From assembly GCA_034766995.1 (NCBI GenBank), contig CM068318.1, positions 5,052,001 through 5,116,000 on the forward strand: a DNA stretch of 64,000 nucleotides, written 5' to 3'. The position numbers and the translations under genes were made by a program. A model generated the notes under the pieces. The model saw only the letters and a list, made by a program, of their open reading frames with translations, was not told where the DNA came from and did no database searches. This stretch comes from Acanthacorydalis orientalis (taxonomy: Eukaryota > Arthropoda > Insecta > Megaloptera > Corydalidae). How positions within the stretch are numbered: position 1 is the stretch's first letter; the number at the start of each line of letters is the position of its first letter. This document shows positions 1-12,560 of this stretch, piece after piece.

Positions 1-178
1 ATATATATATACAGCGTGTCCGGGGTCAACGTAATAACCAATTAGGGCAATTAATGGCTCGTACTTAATCTGCTGTCTGGTCGTCGGAATGAAAAACATC
101 TCTAATGACGCAATTCTCACGTTTTTGCGTGCCGCGCGAAATATAAATGAGAACAATAATTCGCTGCAACTCCATACC

Positions 179-180
<2 letters not shown>

Positions 181-232
<52 letters not shown>
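181..232. repeat. (AT)n microsatellite, about 26 units
   Basis: An uninterrupted AT dinucleotide run of 52 bases. Confidence 0.98.
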
Positions 233-236
<4 letters not shown>

Positions 237-2304
237 TTCTGTGACAAGTTTCGAATGTTATTTTTTATATAGACGAGGCGGCCGGACAGTGACAAAATTT
301 CCACTATTGAATTTTTTTTTGCACGTGTGTCCCCTCCGTCGTCCATATCATCATTTCATGTGTAACGAGACAGAGTTTGAATTAAAATTTTAATGGAATG
401 AGAATACATTACATTTAATGTATGTAGTAAATGATAGGCTTGGGAAATTATATAGCTTTCTACAAAGGGATATTACATTACTCTTGAGTAACATGTACTG
501 GTAATTTATGCGAACATTGTCAGAATGAATATATTTATTTCATATGATGGTGGATTTTTTCCACACTGTTAGCGTTTATAGTGTTCTTAAAATCCATTTT
601 ACAGCTATATGTGATGTGATAATTGCGAGATGAAATTTTAATGAAAGGGACGCTTGTATTTTTAAGTACGGGGACGATTTTAAGACGCGACGATTGTTGC
701 GAGAGAGATAAAGTGATTGCATGTTAAATGTGAGAACTGTATTGTGAAAGTGTTTATCAATTTATAGTGGGGTGTGGAAAATTGGCGCTAAAGTAGAAAC
801 TGTTAAACGTGTACTTATCGTAATGTACAGTTGTGATTTATAGATTATAGAGTAATTGGAAAAATTGCTTTTTACGATGATAAATGCTAACAAATATGTT
901 ATAAAAAAATAATAATGCATTCAATATAACTTAAACGAACCCTAATATAGATTTGATACTATTCCAATTCGCTTTCATAAATGAATTTTGATCAGAAATG
1001 TTTGATACTTGATTTTGCCAAATTTTTGATTCTTGCTCATTTTTATTTCGGTGGTAAGTTACACAATTTTTGTTTATTATCGCGTTGAGAATGATAAAAT
1101 TTGCATCGAAATTCGCATAGGTAATATTCAGAATAATCAACTATTGAACAATTGATCCAAAATAAAAGATGGTTTGTGAAGTTAGTGAAGATTCATTTGA
1201 GAAACGAAACAACACGTGAGAAGCAGTAAAAAAAACTACAAAGAATCAATTAAAGTATGATATCTTTTACAGAAATTGTTATATGAACATATAAAACTAC
1301 TCCTTGTAATTAAGACTTATTTCTGACTGTTATTTTTATAATAAAGTACCTGTAAAAATTTTCTATGGTGTTTAAGTGTAGTCAATACACAGAGTATGGT
1401 GTAAATAGTAATTTTATTTCTTTCCAATCATGTGTTTTTGTATACTTTATTTTAATTTCCACATTGATTTTTTGTACTGATTCTCTTTGACGATGATTTT
1501 GTCATCATCAAAGCTAAAATAAAAAAATAATAAATAATCATGGAACATTTTAATAAGAAACATCTCCATCTTTTCATATACATTCAAGTACATAAATAAT
1601 GTTGTAATATATAAAAAATCATAATTATCAAACTCATATTTACTAGATTTTTAATAAAACATTAATGAACTTATCTTTATTTGCCGACTCACTTTTTATA
1701 ATATCTATATTAATCATTATTATCGTTTGATTGTTTTGCATATTTAATAACATTAATTATAGTGTTAATTTCCGCTCTACAAAAGCTACTACACGAAACC
1801 CCACACAAATCCTACGTTTATACGTACATATACGAATATATCAGTTTATAAGTTTTACATGTGTACTAAAAATTGATGAATCAATTTATCAACTTGTTAT
1901 GACATTTTTGTTGTTTAATTAAAAAGGTATTTAAAAAAAAACACAGTAAGTGAATGCGAGTAGTCGTTGTTATTATACAAGATTGGCAAGTAGTAATCTA
2001 ATCCACCTACTAAGTCATGTTTTCGACAGTAGAAAACATCGAATAATTATGCATAAAACAGATGCATTATTATAAACAGAACATAAGCCGTTTGTATTAT
2101 GCATCCTCGAACGTTCTCTCCTTATTTTGATTTCGCTTTATTCTCTTAGCTCCACTTATCTCGTTACGTGCATCATAATATAATGTGGGATTATCGCTGT
2201 AACTGAATTCAATTAGAAGAAAAAAAAATCGACATGTAACTTTTACTCGTTTCTAATCAACCGTGATCAATTACTGTGCTCGAACATAGGAGTGTCTTAA
2301 TGAG

Positions 2305-2328
2305 CTCTGACATATTTTAATGTCAGAG
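2305..2328. other. Short perfect inverted repeat
   Basis: CTCTGACAT (2305-2313) and its exact reverse complement ATGTCAGAG (2320-2328) are separated by six bases. This gives a 9-bp stem with a 6-base loop. Its role is unknown, and it could be chance in a window of this size. Confidence 0.5.
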
Positions 2329-2959
2329 TGACTTGTCACGGGTGTATCTTTGATCGGTATGTACGTTTTACATTGTTTATGTCGGTCTTGGTACATCCAT
2401 CTGTAATTAATTGCACAACGGGCTGTTGCTCTCACACCTGAACATGTACAATAAACTAGTTTTTTATAGGATAGTAGCCTCGTCGTCAGCCGTTTCTCTA
2501 CAAATTGCTTTGTAAATAAATATCTAATTTCAATAAATATCTGTCAGAGGAACGTGTCGAAAATCGTATGTCTAATAGATTCCAGATTTACAATTCAGTA
2601 TTTTTATATTTAAACACACACGTATATAAATATAAACGTGAACAGGAAAGTCGTCTGTATAAGAATCGTAGTTTGATAGAAAACAATCAAGTATTTATAG
2701 TTTTAAATCGTTATTGGGCATACTTTAGAAGATTACAAAGTGCCAGTAATGATAAAGGGATCTGTTCAGGTTTTCTCAATATATTTTCCACAAATCTCAA
2801 AACACTTTTCACAAGAAAGTTTTAAAGTATTTATCCCACTAAAGAATTCTTTTTTGTCCTTGGAATTAAATTAGATTAAAACGACATCTTTGTACTTCAT
2901 TACTCAAATCGTTATTTTTCCAATACTCTCTTCAAATTATAAAAAAAAATAGTTAAAGA

Positions 2960-3380
2960 TAAATATGGATACTACTATGGATACTACTACTATGGATACT
3001 AGTGGTTAAGTAATCTAAACTCATAATCTTTTACTGCAAAATCGAGAAACAACCGACGTGTGAGTCGTCCTATTGTCATGCAAAAACAAGACATCACAAG
3101 CCAATAGTTTTTCATTTCTTTTTCAACGAAAACTGCTTATACTCTTCCCATAAATTGTGCACACAAGACACTTGTAATCGTAGTTTTATACAAGAAATAG
3201 TCGATCGATAGAACTTCTTTTTCATATGAGAAAAATATGTCTGTTATCTTGCTAGTACTCAGTTGAATTTAAATTTAAGACATGTTCGACGAGCGCCACG
3301 CTGCATGTTTTGTCTGGTCTTGGAATCATATTTGTTGATTCAAGTTCCATCACCGGTTACGATATGCTCAGAAGTATCAT
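2960..3380 (-). pseudogene. Decayed mariner-type transposase, central catalytic part
   Basis: Read on the minus strand, the stretch ending near 3346-3365 translates as HIVTGDGT, then a stop, then INKYDSKTRQ. This is the conserved IVTGDE(S/T)WI block holding the first catalytic aspartate of mariner transposases, with the usual Trp turned into a stop. About 270 bases later, near 3085-3050, the frame reads LFLHDNRTTHTSVV, the block with the second catalytic aspartate (HDN.xxHT). A spacing of about 90 codons between the two aspartates fits the mariner family. Stops and frame changes lie between and after the blocks, so the copy cannot make a protein. No terminal inverted repeats were found, and the third catalytic residue and both ends are missing or unrecognisable. 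The lineage differs from the deleted mariners elsewhere in the window, which lack this region. Coordinates are approximate. Confidence 0.8.
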
Positions 3381-5484
3381 TCATGTGTCCTATATATCCT
3401 TTCAGAAATTCTTCAATGACAACTTGTCCGCGTTAATTTTAACGCTTTAGCATTTCCAATGAATAACAGCTTTGAACATCTGCTGATAAATTTTGTAGAA
3501 TTTCATCCATTTATTTCTCTTTAATATATCTGGTAATTATTGCAATAATATCGTTTGTATTCTGCACCCTTTTATTACTGTGGACTTTATTTAGCTTGTC
3601 ACTACCAAAATCGCACTTAGCTGACTTAACTTTTATTTATATAGATTTGATTATTTATAAACGATTTAACATAATAAAGCAGGATTTCTGTAAGCTTTTC
3701 TCGAGTACTGGGTAATTTCAACTATTCTAATATCTATTTTGTTATAAATGCCATCGTTACTCGACACTCAAAATAATTCATTTTGTAAAAATACAAATTT
3801 TATGTACTTCACAGTATATTTAAACAACGCAACACAACTACATAGACTTTCAATGTGTATAACACGTGCATAGTCTTAGTATAAAATTAAAAAAAAATAA
3901 TTGCTAGCAAATTTCATTTCTACATGACTGTAAAGCTTTTTTAATTCCTTTGTAAAGTAAACGATGAATCAAAAAACAGGGAAAGTAGATAGCAAACTGA
4001 TTTATTATTTAATTATTTGTACTGTATGTAGATTTTAGTTTTAATGTTGTAATAATACATTATTGCATTGACGATTAATTAGTATTTGTTTAAATGATAA
4101 GATGTGAAATAAATTGTAATCATTTCTAATAATATTCATTATTGTAATATTCAAACGTTTGATTAAAATTCTATCTAATTTTTAAGACAGACATGTTTTC
4201 ATTAATTTGGAATTAAAATAATAATTAAGAAATATTCTGAGAATTATTTGTGAAAAAATGTAATTTATTTGGAAAAATAACAAGAAGTGTTTTAACATCG
4301 TTTGAAAAAAAAACGATGCCCTTAATATTGAGAGTAATATGCTTTTTATGAGGCGAAAAGAATATTAACAGAAGGGGATATTATACGACTAGCATAATTT
4401 ACATTCCCCGTCTTTTCCCTAATTCAGATAACAGAAAACCTGTTGTGTTCATGTCGAAGGGTGTGTTAATTAAAGATTCATTCCATACGAATAGTTCTTG
4501 ATTGTAGATTATAATGTTTTGTCGGAAATTGTTTTCCGCAAAGGGTTGTAAATTAAATAGCTTATCTGTAATTTTTTTGACTGAAAAAACTAGATTTAAA
4601 ATTAAAATAAAAGTTCCGTTAATATATAATATAACATTTATTATACACGTGTTGGTGTGTGTATGGAATTAATTAATCATTTGAAAAAGAATAAATTAAA
4701 AATATAGATGAATTGCAGGGGAAAGAATGTAAAACCTGATAAAAAAGGTGATTTTAGTTACTGAAAATGACTAGATAAATTGAAAAAATATTTTTACATA
4801 TTCAATTTAAATCAATTTATTTTTATATAAATTATCTATCATATTTTTTATTTTTATAATTTCTAATCTTACATCTTTTAATTACTGTATCTAATATTTT
4901 TTCTTCAGACTACTATGATAGATTTCGTAACTTAGTATCATTTTCAAGCTTGGTTTAGTATTCGAAATCGACCGAGTATAAAATATAGTGTACTGCGATT
5001 TAACATCGTTTGACTACTTTATTTGAAGTCACGTTAAAGGACAGGTGCACGCCAATAATCCTAAAACAATTTCCGACCTAAAAGATGAAACCCGTAGAGT
5101 CATTTATAAGATAGAGCCCCAATTGTAAATTAGCACGATATTATTATTTTTTCTAAATGACATACCACCAACTATTATTTATAATGCTGAAATTTGAAAT
5201 TTGAGCACAAATTCTATGTTTTATTTCAAATTAAAAAAATACGTCCTTATTGGAAAACCCTGTATGTGTATAAATAATATTATTTCTATTAAGTTATTTT
5301 ATAACGGACAGTTTTATTAAAAAAATGTAAACGAAACAAAAAATGAATAAAAATAGATTAAAGAGCCATAACACTCATAATCTATTTTCATTAAAGTGAA
5401 TTAATTTTATTGCTCAATTGTGCAAGGTACGCTTTTTCAATAATTATAATTGTTTAAAAATTATGTCAATTATATAAATTGTAC

Positions 5485-5537
<53 letters not shown>

Positions 5538-7574
5538 GTACACATACTTCCACGCGTATATGTTTATACATTAATCAATAAAAGTACATGGAAACGCTCA
5601 CGCACACTTCAATTTTATAAACACACACCCATTCTTAACATACACTCACTTCTTCATTTACACACACGACATACGCATACATAAAAGTGTACTGTTGCAT
5701 GCATATGTGTTCGTTTGATTGAAGAGAGACAGACGATCGTATAAATATTCAACGTATATTTTTTTACTTCGCCCTATAATCTACATGTAATTATAGTTAT
5801 CAGAACTTCTCTAGAATTGAAATAAAATCCACAAAAAAAGAACGAGTGCGGTCACTTGCTCCACTCATGATAGTGTAATAGATTCCAGAATAAATTTGTT
5901 TACATTAGAGCGGGTACACTCCGCCGACACAGAACGTGAATTTTCTTCGGTACGTTGTAATAAATAACACGAAGCCAATAACGGTCATTGCACGCATACA
6001 CACTTTTCAAATTACATCTAATTCGATAATAATGAAATCTAATATGTTATCGAACGTGATAATTCCGATCGAAAAAATCCTCGAGTATGTACTTACAGCT
6101 AACGCGAACTGGATAACAGTGTGTCCATAACGTGGAGTAATAATTCTGTAGGTATCCATTAGTAGTTGTTATAAATTACCGCCGTGTGCATACACACTCG
6201 ATGGAAACAAAATAAACAGCGCACGAACGTATAAAAATATATATAATGGCAATTAAATACGTGTTTTTATTTTACAGCGCACAATAAACTTTGGAGCAGG
6301 TCCGTCAATCTCGATATAAATACATAAGTGATATATAAGTCTTGATACGATCAAAATCGCCTATATTTCACCATTACATGTCACGAAGACATAGGTCAAT
6401 TGGCTTACAGGTATTCACAGTAAGGTAGCGGCAATTCTCTTGGTCAATGAAATGTGCATGTCGGTGAATAAATTATGAACGCGCCGAGCACGTTCTCTTT
6501 ACCCGTGCTTTGAACACGGAAAGTCTCTCTTCTTTCGCTTAGAAATCGATGAATTTTTTAAAAGCCCGTGTTGTCTGTTCACTGATTACATTATTCTTCT
6601 GCTTGTGTATAACCTTTCGGATTGTTGTTGACTTGTACGGTGTTTACTTTGGTTCTAATATTGATAAATAATCAATTTAAATGAAGTGTCAGTGTCGTTC
6701 GTTCGATTATACATTTTTTTTCCTATAAAATGAACACGGATTTATTATGACACGTTTCCATTATTTTTTTTCCGAATCGTTTCGTTGCGTTGAATTTTCT
6801 CGTATCGAATAATTATATTTAGTTTCAAGACGGACTTGAATAGTTGTAAATTGAAATATGATACCAGCATGGACAGTTCGAACAGTAAAACGTTAAGTTC
6901 TGTTAAGGAGTTAAATCTGTTTTACGATCGTGTTTTTTAAATGTAAACATCTACTAAAGTTCGATTACTAAGACGTTTATTATCGACAAATATTGTATAA
7001 AATTTAAATTTTATTTTCTTTTATCAATAAAAGTTTAATTCCTATATTTGAGAGTCATAAAAATTTTTATAAAAACAAAACCATTTTTGATTTTGGTCAA
7101 ATTTTAAATTGTTTTTTTCATCAAAAACATAAAAATGAAATATGATAGTGAGTACTGGAAGAATACTGGCATAACTCAAAATTCATACTTTTGATATAAT
7201 CATTTTCGTTCAATTACTCTGTTAATTTTAAACATTGGATCATTTTTCGTAACACAAACTGAATATAATAAGAGTCAAAAATACTGTTGTAAAAAAATAA
7301 ACCGTGACCAAATTCAAAATAGGCATGTTTAATTTATTTAATTAAATGGTTAGAGTTCATTTTTACAAATTTATTTTTCATTTAACACACAAACCTGAAA
7401 AATTCAACTGATCAAAATCGTTCAATCTGTACCTTATCTGTCTAAAATCTATAGAATCGTCTTAAGACAAAATCAAATCAAAATTGTCTTAAATAAATAA
7501 TCAATAGTCAATCATTAGATATTTTTGATTAGACTTTTTATGGTTTGTTGGATAAATGATCAAATTTGTAGATA
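3381..7574. other. AT-rich non-coding DNA
   Basis: No gene is seen. A TA array lies at 5488-5533. At about 5235-5275 the sequence ACGTCCTTATTGGAAAACCC followed by TGTATG resembles the end of common insect dispersed repeats, but the matching other end could not be fixed. The short frame at 5936-6130 has no recognisable motif. Confidence 0.5.
5488..5533. repeat. (TA)n microsatellite
   Basis: A pure TA run of about 46 bases. Confidence 0.97.
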
Positions 7575-7806
7575 AAGTAAATATCTCTGTAATTGAAAAA
7601 TGATTCTGATTGGTTGATATCAGTCACATGATCAGTGTTCTATTCGGTTGCTTATAAACTTTTTCAATAAAACTACATTTACTACTTAAATTCTACATGG
7701 ATTATTTGTGGGTATAATTTGTTAATTTCTGTTTTTTGTTAGAGGGGAGCGACGCCCTATGGGGGTTGTAGAGTGCAGCGAGTAGGAGAAGGATCCTCTT
7801 AGTATA
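7575..7806 (-). repeat. Repeat family A, copy 1
   Basis: The reverse complement of this stretch lines up with 47055-47400. Shared blocks, in order, are a GC-rich segment (here around 7741-7790), then CAGAAATTA(A/G)CAAATTATAC with CACAAATAATC, then GTAAA-G-TTTTATTG-AAAAGTTTATAA, then TGACTGAT-T-AACCAATCA. The blocks keep order and spacing, so this is a dispersed repeat. No coding capacity or transposase motif is visible. It could be a MITE or a fragment of a larger element; the class is unknown. Confidence 0.7.
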
Positions 7807-8092
7807 CTTAAAAAATCAACAATGTTTTATATTGATTTATCAATATTTCTTTTTTTTACTTTTACACATGAATTGTTCTTTTTCATTTCTCAAACCACAT
7901 TGTTTTCTAGCTAAAAATATTCACTTAATAACCATTTTGATTGTTGCTTGTGGGTATTTTAGTGGTGATATTATAATCTTCTGTGATCACCAAGATACAA
8001 AAAAATCTATAATTTTTGAACTTGTGTCATTATTATTTAAGAATATAAAGAGCTGCTAAAATTCGATTCTAATTAAAATTGTTTCTCTACAT

Positions 8093-8505
8093 CAGGGATT
8101 CTTAACCTTTGAGGTGTGCCTCCCCTGGGGAACTGCAAATTGGTTACTGGAGAGGGGTTAGTGGTGACTGTCCTTTATAACATTTTTGTAATTGCTTTTT
8201 TTTAGAATTAAGTTTAGATTGTACCCTGAATTTGTGGTATCATTGATCAGAAGTAGTAAAAAGTATCTCTTTAAGTGATACTGAGGACTTTAAGTGATTT
8301 CATAGTCATGCTGAAAAATAGTAAGATGTTCCTGAAGAACAAAATTTTCTTTAATGTGTATCTGAGGATGTTAAAATAAAATTTTAATATCAATTATGCA
8401 ATTTAATTTCAATTGCGTATTAATTGCTTTCCTGAAAAAGTGGAGGTGTGAATTTTAAGTTTATTTTCGGAGGAGGTGTGTGACTAGAAATGTTAAGAAC
8501 CCTTT
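8093..8505. mobile_element. hAT-type MITE (413 bp) with 8-bp target duplication
   Basis: The left end, CAGGGATTCTTAACCTTTGA, and the right end, whose reverse complement is AAAGGGTTCTTAACATTT, form imperfect terminal inverted repeats of the CAGGG-TTCTTAACC type known from hAT elements. The similarity continues inward: GAGGTGTGCCTCCCC on the left against CACACACCTCCTCCG on the reversed right end. The flanks carry 8-bp near-duplications, CTCTACAT at 8085-8092 and CTGTACAT at 8506-8513 (7 of 8), the expected duplication length for hAT. The interior has no open frame, so it is non-autonomous. Decayed ends suggest an old insertion. Confidence 0.75.
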
Positions 8506-9359
8506 CTGTACATATTTGTAACGATATACATGTATTTATGCACAAATTCGTTAGTTATTAAAAATAGCAGGTTTTTTAAATAATATAGACGCTGAAAATT
8601 TCTAATTCTGTTTTCGATTCTAATAATTGTTTCTCATAAATATCACCTATCACATACAGCACGCACAATTGATGAAACTCTTATTACAAATGACTTAGTG
8701 TCATAACATCAATGCATCAAAATTTTCGAGCGCTGTCTGAATCTCGAATAATTCAAGTAACCTATTTTATAGCTTTATGAGAAACGAAATTATCGTCCTG
8801 TTCTGATGTAATCCGGACCGTGCAAGCTTCTCGTATAGTTCGCCGAGAAATAGGATTATAACGGTTCCCGAATGTCGCCATTCTGACTTCGCAAATAATT
8901 AAATTTATGAAAAATTAATTCTTGTATTTTAATGAAATGTAAATAGGAAATATAATAAATAATAATTAATAGTCGGCGCGATAGAATTATTTATACACAC
9001 TTTTGTTACTTGTTGTTTTAGTCGAAACAGATTTTGTCACACGGAAATTATCTTGAGTCGAATGTATTTTTTTTTCTCATTCGAAATAAAATTAATATGA
9101 TTCAGTCTTCGAAGAAAAACTATGTTCTGTGTAAAATAGTCTGTACATATTTTCAAGATAGATTCTGTTTATTAAAACATCAGTAATTAATTTTACAGAT
9201 GATAAAGTTGTCACTGAAGTTGGATCCGATCGCCTTCATAAAACTTTTCATTAATTGCTTTAGGCGAATAGAAAAAAAACACATTTAAAAAAAACGTAAT
9301 CCAGTGAAATATGTTTGCTATATCCAACACTTCTATAAGTCGAGCAATATCTGTAAGAT

Positions 9360-9680
9360 GAGAAGCAGCGCAGTAGTATCTTCAAAGCGATCTCGTACAA
9401 AACACAGAAAAGAAACATTTATTCATTTGTATACTAGACCGTGGGAAGCGGGCTGCATTCAAATGAACTCTGATTCGACAATCCGTAATTAAATGGCGAC
9501 AGTCGTAGATTACAACGCGGATTACACGGAGTTTGTGGACGAGATTCGTGTTAGGAATTGCCAACACGGACTCGTTGACGACGTCAAAGCGAACGGCGGG
9601 GGCTGGTGTCGTCGTCGTCTTCTTCTTCTTTGTCTTTGTTATATTTCAATTAGGACGACGACGACGTGGAATTGTTGAAT
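9360..9680. promoter_or_regulatory. GC-richer island, possible regulatory element or unrecognised exon
   Basis: Base composition rises sharply against the surroundings, with many CG dinucleotides and GTCGTC/GACGAC runs (about 9606-9665). A 61-codon frame on the + strand (9493-9675) begins MATVVDYNADYTEFVDEIRV and then runs into translated trinucleotide repeats. No family is recognised and no splice site pair was found. It could be a conserved non-coding element or a 5' exon; neither is proven. Confidence 0.3.
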
Positions 9681-10919
9681 TAAACGTATCTACGAATTGA
9701 GATACAGTTGAATTTCATTACGGGACGCAGTCAGTCGAGATCTGGGTGTTGCCGGTTCTTATTTCGTTTAACATTTATTAAAAATGATAACAGAGACATG
9801 TACAGTTCCCAGCGATGAGACGAGTGTAGGAATTGAAGGGAAAAAAGTATTATGGACGTTTAAATAAATCGACGATATAGTGCGAGAGCGACTTTTTCTT
9901 TATTTAGAATAAATCATCGTACTATATTTCAACAACCACTATGAAAGTATATAAATAATTCAATTTGTCGACCAAGTTTATTTTCAACAGTAACAGAATC
10001 GCTCGTTAGTGTAAAATTGTAATCAACTTAGATAAAAGTTTTTGAAAGATATAAAAAGGATTCTTTTAATTTCCCTTCGAATCGTTCTAGTTGAAAATAG
10101 ATCACAGGTATAATATATTTATATCATAATTAACTTGTTAATGTTTGCAAATGATGTATATTTTTATATCAGTTTTATTTTTATATGATTTCAAATGGTT
10201 TAATGCCAGTAATGTATTTATAATTGAAACAATAACAAAATATTTTTAATATTTAAATTATATACATATATATATATATATATTCGTGGATAATAGTATT
10301 TGTGTTCGTGTGTATGGTAATTTTTGCCGAGCAACGTTTTGATGTGAACAACATCGTTTAAAATCTACATTTGTTCATTATTTCCCGTCATTTGAACGTC
10401 GCTCATTGTGTGCATATCTTCTTTAAAAGGGGAAAAAATGATATAAAAATTGAACTGCGTATTCGAATCCAGAGATATTAAATGCGCGATATTATTTATG
10501 AGCTTATATATCAACTCGCAGTCACTTTTGAAATTTATTCAAGTAATAATTCAAGTTAGTGAACCATTTCCAAACATCCAGCGACAACAATACCAACACA
10601 ACGCAGCATGTAAGCATGTCTCCGTTATGAAAAACATATTCACAAGAAGCCATTTGACCTAATTTCATATCCACGTGTCTGCGGTAGGTACGTGCACCTT
10701 ATACACCCGCTACCTCTATATACTCAAAGAGCGACTTGAAATATACCTCTTTCATATACTTAACATTTACCCCCACAACGAGTTGAATTTATTTCACAAG
10801 AGAATATCAATCTTAAGCCACCCTTTAGATTTTTTTCCTAACATTAGGTATACGTGCAGACGTTTTTGTCGATAACGTTTACTCAAAACCCATAACAACC
10901 AGTAAATGGAATTCAAAAC

Positions 10920-11160
10920 AGATGCCGTGTTTTATTGTCGTAGATAGATTGGGCGGGAACGCTTCCTCCATCTTATTTCTACAGATCGTCGTTGGCGTGT
11001 TTTGTAGTGGATGCCCGGAATGCCGCGCGGAGCGCGGGGGGCGGGTGCAGTGCGGTGAAGAAGTAAAAAGAAGAAGACGACGAGGAAAAAACCCACCGGC
11101 GTCTGTGTTGAGAGGGAGTCGAGTGCGATATGGAATAGAACGCGTTCACACAAATGGATT
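10920..11160. promoter_or_regulatory. GC-rich island
   Basis: This is one of the most GC-rich stretches of the window (around 11010-11060, GCCGCGCGGAGCGCGGGG and neighbours). A 97-codon + frame spans it, and TTTCTACAG at 10975-10983 could serve as a splice acceptor. The translation is Arg/Gly-rich with no recognisable domain, so a regulatory island such as a promoter or enhancer is more likely. No TATA box or clear initiator was seen. Confidence 0.3.
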
Positions 11161-11439
11161 ATGGAGCGAGATAGATCTTCAAAAATACTTTTCTTTTTTA
11201 TATAAAATAGATTAGGTTTGCCGAGCTCTCGCCGTATATTCTATAAAACAATAAAAACAATACAGTGTCAGGAGCAACGACGTTTCCTCAACCATACGTG
11301 TCTCCAATAGTACTACGCTTGACACAAAATGATATATTATTTTTTTTATTTTATTTGCTTATATTAAATCGTCGTGCTCGGTCGGATTTCGACTTTTTTT
11401 CTTACCTGTTCTACCAAATTATAATAATACACAATGTCA

Positions 11440-11476
<37 letters not shown>

Positions 11477-11970
11477 TACATTGTCGAAAAAAAGTAATTT
11501 GTATTATTTATACAGTGGAAGCAAATGTAACCGAAGACCTTACTTTTTTTGCAATGAATTCAGCTACACGACTTGCGTACAAGTAAAACCACTTTTATAT
11601 CGAACACGTTTGTTTTTACAAATCAACTAACAAAACAGGATATTAATCCATAATCGATGTACCCTCGTATTCCAATTTGCATACATTTACTATCATATCA
11701 ATTTCGCTCTATCCTAAACCAGTTTCCACACTGCGGGTGCTTATACATTCGAACATTAAATAACATTAATGTATTTACATGTACAATAAAAAATTATTTC
11801 TTATATCGCTAAATATTAAAAATCTGTCGTTCGTTGCACTGGTGCAGTTTCATTATATATATATATATATATATATAATAGTCAATATAAAATATAAAAT
11901 CATATCTTTTTTCGTTTTTTTTTTTTTTTGGAAAAAAATGAAAGTAAAAATTATTTGTGATTTAAAATTA

Positions 11971-12558
11971 TTATGTTGGTACGAAAATAATTGCGGTTTT
12001 TGTTTACTGAACTTAATTAACTTATTTTAACTTTCTTATTTTCAAGAAAATTGTCATTTCATCGTTTTCATGTTAATATCATATTAAATTGCATTTTTTT
12101 GGTCTATATTTTGGTAACATCGGCTTTAGTTTTATTATTAATTTGCTTCAAAGTGGGCTATTGAATTGAAGATGGAAAAGAAGCAAATAAAACCATTTTT
12201 ATGAGTTCAAAACGGGTGATAAAACAGCGGAAACTGTTCGTAAACTGAACAATGCTTTTGCTGCGGGTACTGTTAAGGGACGTACGGTACAATAGTAGTT
12301 CTAATCATTTCGTGTTGGGAATGAGAGCTTTGAAATGAAGAAGGTCGTTAGCGTCCTTTTTCAGTTCATAACGACCAACTGAAGGTTAGTTCAATCAGAA
12401 CCACGCATAACAATTATAGCTTTCACACAAGTTAGGTGTTAGTCATCTAAGAGTTCTGGATCACTTAAAACAGTTAAGAAAATCAAAAAAGAGAAAAATG
12501 TATTGGTCAATAAACAAAAATGAAGGTAATAAACCGCAATTATTTTCTACCAATCTAA
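11971..12558 (+). mobile_element. Internally deleted mariner, family 1 (588 bp)
   Basis: The ends TTATGTTGGTACGAAAATAA and the reverse complement of GCAATTATTTTCTACCAATC-TAA are terminal inverted repeats of the TTAGGTTGGT type found in cecropia-type mariners. TA sits on both sides (11969-11970 and 12559-12560), as expected for mariner insertion. The interior codes only for the N-terminal third of a transposase (12172 onward) and then passes straight to the 3' end. A full mariner is about 1.3 kb, so roughly the catalytic part is missing. The same join is present in the copies at 35619 and 39780. Confidence 0.88.
12172..12480 (+). pseudogene. Mariner transposase N-terminal relic
   Basis: Translation from ATG at 12172 gives MEKKQIK. 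A shift of frame then gives YEFKTGDKTAETVRKLNNAF, TVKGRTVQ and stops, and further on VLDHLKQLRKIKK near 12450-12490. These match the N-terminal helix-turn-helix DNA-binding part of cecropia-type mariner transposases. Frameshifts and stops break it several times, and the DD34D catalytic domain is absent through the internal deletion. It cannot be functional. Confidence 0.8.
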
Positions 12559-12560
12559 TA

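Larger units (their letters stand above)
1..2959. other. AT-rich non-coding DNA
   Basis: No gene is recognisable. The short open frames here have no family resemblance, and one of them simply translates the TA array at 181-232. The first bases (11-25, ACAGCGTGTCC) resemble the ACAGGGTGTCC-type end common in dispersed insect repeats, but too little is visible to call an element. Three near-copies of ATGGATACTACT sit at about 2964-3000. Confidence 0.55.
8514..11968. other. Non-coding DNA with two GC-richer islands
   Basis: Apart from the islands at 9360-9680 and 10920-11160, this is ordinary AT-rich sequence with short TA runs (10266-10282, 11446-11471, 11854-11878). The open frames at 10450-10662, 10675-10875 and 11265-11630 show no domain, and the last is partly a translated TA run. 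Confidence 0.5.

Noticed and set aside
5020..5280. Dispersed repeat ending in GGAAAACCCTGTATG
   Set aside because: The end resembles common insect repeats, but the second end and any duplication could not be located.
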